The notes under the pieces were generated by a model that worked only from the letters and a program-made list of their open reading frames with translations, had not been told where the DNA came from and made no database searches. DNA of 7,846 nucleotides from the NCBI GenBank assembly GCA_003499585.1, contig DNSU01000208.1, positions 1-7,846 of the forward strand. Reading direction: 5' to 3'. The DNA is from Cyanobacteria bacterium UBA9579. Its GTDB lineage: Bacteria; Cyanobacteriota; Vampirovibrionia; Gastranaerophilales; UBA9579. Positions 7,213 through 7,846 of this stretch are shown here, in pieces. Position 1 is the first letter of the stretch; each line of letters begins with the position of its first letter. The position numbers and the translations under genes are program-made.

Positions 7213-7226
7213 AAATTGCGCAATTT
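7213..7226. repeat. 14-bp perfect palindrome, candidate operator
   Basis: AAATTGCGCAATTT is its own reverse complement, with a GCGC core in otherwise AT-only surroundings. It lies 86 bases before the ATG at 7312. A tandem nine-base repeat (CTTAAATTA at 7233-7241 and 7242-7250) follows. A dimeric regulator site for the downstream gene is possible but unproven. The rest of the 216-base gap (7096-7311) holds the hairpin and no other gene or clear promoter hexamers that I can see. Confidence 0.4.
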
Positions 7227-7311
7227 TTAAATCTTAAATTACTTAAATTAGATAAGAGAAAAATTATGAGTGATAAAGAATGAAATAATGTATATTTATG
7301 GGGGTAAAAAC

Positions 7312-7846
7312 ATGAGTATTGGTTCCTATTCACCTTCAGCATTTCCTTACATACCACAATCAACAGTGAATCCATGGGATAACAATTTGCAGCACTTACC
7401 TATGCACAATTATCTGAATCCATTTCCTGTAGTAAATACATTTGTTAGTGATACAGATAACTTTTTAACATCCTTTTTCAATAGTCCTATGTTAAGCCCA
7501 GGGTTTAATCCTTATAACGGATATGCTCAGCAAATGGGAATGAATAATCCATATGCTCAAGCAGCTCAAACTCCTTATAGTCCACAAATAGGATATAATC
7601 CATATGGACAGCCACAACAAATGCCATATAATCCGTATGGACAGCAGCCACAGCAAGCACAACAAATGCAGCCTAATCAAAATATACTTGGTTCAATTTT
7701 ACAAATGCTAACAACTATGATTTCTTTAATACAAAATATGATGGGCATGAATACCCAACAAGCTCCAGCTCAACAATATGCTCCAGCTCCGGTACAGGCA
7801 GCTCCTGCTCCAGTTCAGCAACATGCTCCAGCTCCGGTACAAGCAG
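7312..7846 (+). CDS. Pro/Gln-rich low-complexity protein with NPYG and APAPVQ repeats (partial, no stop in window)
   Basis: An open frame of 178 codons that runs past the window end; I recognise no family. The ATG has GGGGG (7300-7304) seven bases upstream. There is no signal peptide. Residues 1-60 are Ser/Pro/Asn-rich and aromatic; 65-111 hold four NPY motifs (66-68, 79-81, 96-98, 107-109), two as YNPYGQ eleven residues apart. Residues 111-123 are nearly all Gln, Pro and Ala. Residues 124-146 form a hydrophobic, Met-rich stretch (ILGSILQMLTTMISLIQNMMGM) that could be an amphipathic or membrane-associated helix. From 154 a 15-residue repeat begins (QQYAPAPVQAAPAPV). By my count there are 28 Gln, 26 Pro, three Asp and no Lys, Arg, Glu or Cys. 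Regular codon structure and the ribosome site argue for a real gene. Surface, adhesive or phase-separating roles are all only guesses. Confidence 0.8.
   Translation, partial: MSIGSYSPSAFPYIPQSTVNPWDNNLQHLPMHNYLNPFPVVNTFVSDTDNFLTSFFNSPMLSPGFNPYNGYAQQMGMNNPYAQAAQTPYSPQIGYNPYGQPQQMPYNPYGQQPQQAQQMQPNQNILGSILQMLTTMISLIQNMMGMNTQQAPAQQYAPAPVQAAPAPVQQHAPAPVQA
7594..7644 (+). repeat. YNPYGQ coding repeat, 33-base period
   Basis: The 18-base units at 7594-7611 and 7627-7644 differ at one third-codon position (CCA against CCG) and encode YNPYGQ twice. The period is eleven codons. Near identity at DNA level suggests recent internal duplication in the Pro/Gln-rich gene. Confidence 0.8.
7771..7846 (+). 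repeat. 45-base coding repeat (QQ-Y/H-APAPVQA...), truncated by window end
   Basis: The first unit is 7771-7815 (15 codons). The second begins at 7816 and is visible for 31 bases before the window stops; the two agree except at a few positions (CAA/CAG, TAT/CAT, CAG/CAA). Each unit itself contains two APAPV half-units. The array most likely continues to the right. Confidence 0.85.

Noticed and set aside
7178..7375. Minus-strand open frame of 65 codons across the gap before the Pro/Gln-rich gene
   Set aside because: It overlaps the ribosome site and start of the better-supported plus-strand gene; composition looks like random AT-rich translation.
7492..7680. Minus-strand open frame of 62 codons, Leu/Trp/Ile-rich
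   Set aside because: Its repetitive hydrophobic sequence is the antisense of the NPYG and Gln repeats.

Overview
The window is AT-rich bacterial chromosome with compact genes and short intergenic gaps. I see no transposase, integrase, phage gene, tRNA, rRNA or CRISPR array. The host cannot be fixed from the sequence alone. The low GC, the gene set and the style of the HtrA and GrpE proteins would fit a Vampirovibrionia/Melainabacteria-like lineage or a low-GC Firmicutes-like one. This is an impression, not a demonstrated placement.

The left two thirds (99-5694) is one run of six genes read leftwards: grpE, dnaJ, a secreted YncE-like beta-propeller protein, a class I O-methyltransferase, a small ACT-domain protein and a UPF0210/DUF711 ('PFL family') protein. 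Gaps are 39, 53, -1, 48 and 18 bases, so they could form one transcription unit, although a consensus TATAAT hexamer before the ACT gene allows a second start there. GrpE and DnaJ are the cochaperones of DnaK. Neither dnaK nor hrcA is present, and no CIRCE operator is visible.

From a shared 237-base AT-rich region (5695-5931) an HtrA/Deg-type serine protease with one PDZ domain is read rightwards. Envelope protein quality control therefore sits back to back with the cytoplasmic cochaperones. It is followed by a perfect 19-bp hairpin.

After a 216-base gap with a 14-bp palindrome, an open reading frame starts at 7312 and runs off the right edge. It encodes a low-complexity Pro/Gln-rich protein with NPYG motifs and a 15-residue APAPVQ-type repeat. 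It has no Lys, Arg, Glu or Cys in its 178 visible residues, and I recognise no family.

At the left edge (16-66), between the PFL-family gene and whatever lies beyond the window, three 11-bp direct repeats stand just upstream of an extended -10 box on the minus strand. The arrangement resembles promoters driven by an OmpR/PhoB-type response regulator. This site and the Pro/Gln-rich protein are the two parts most worth a second look.
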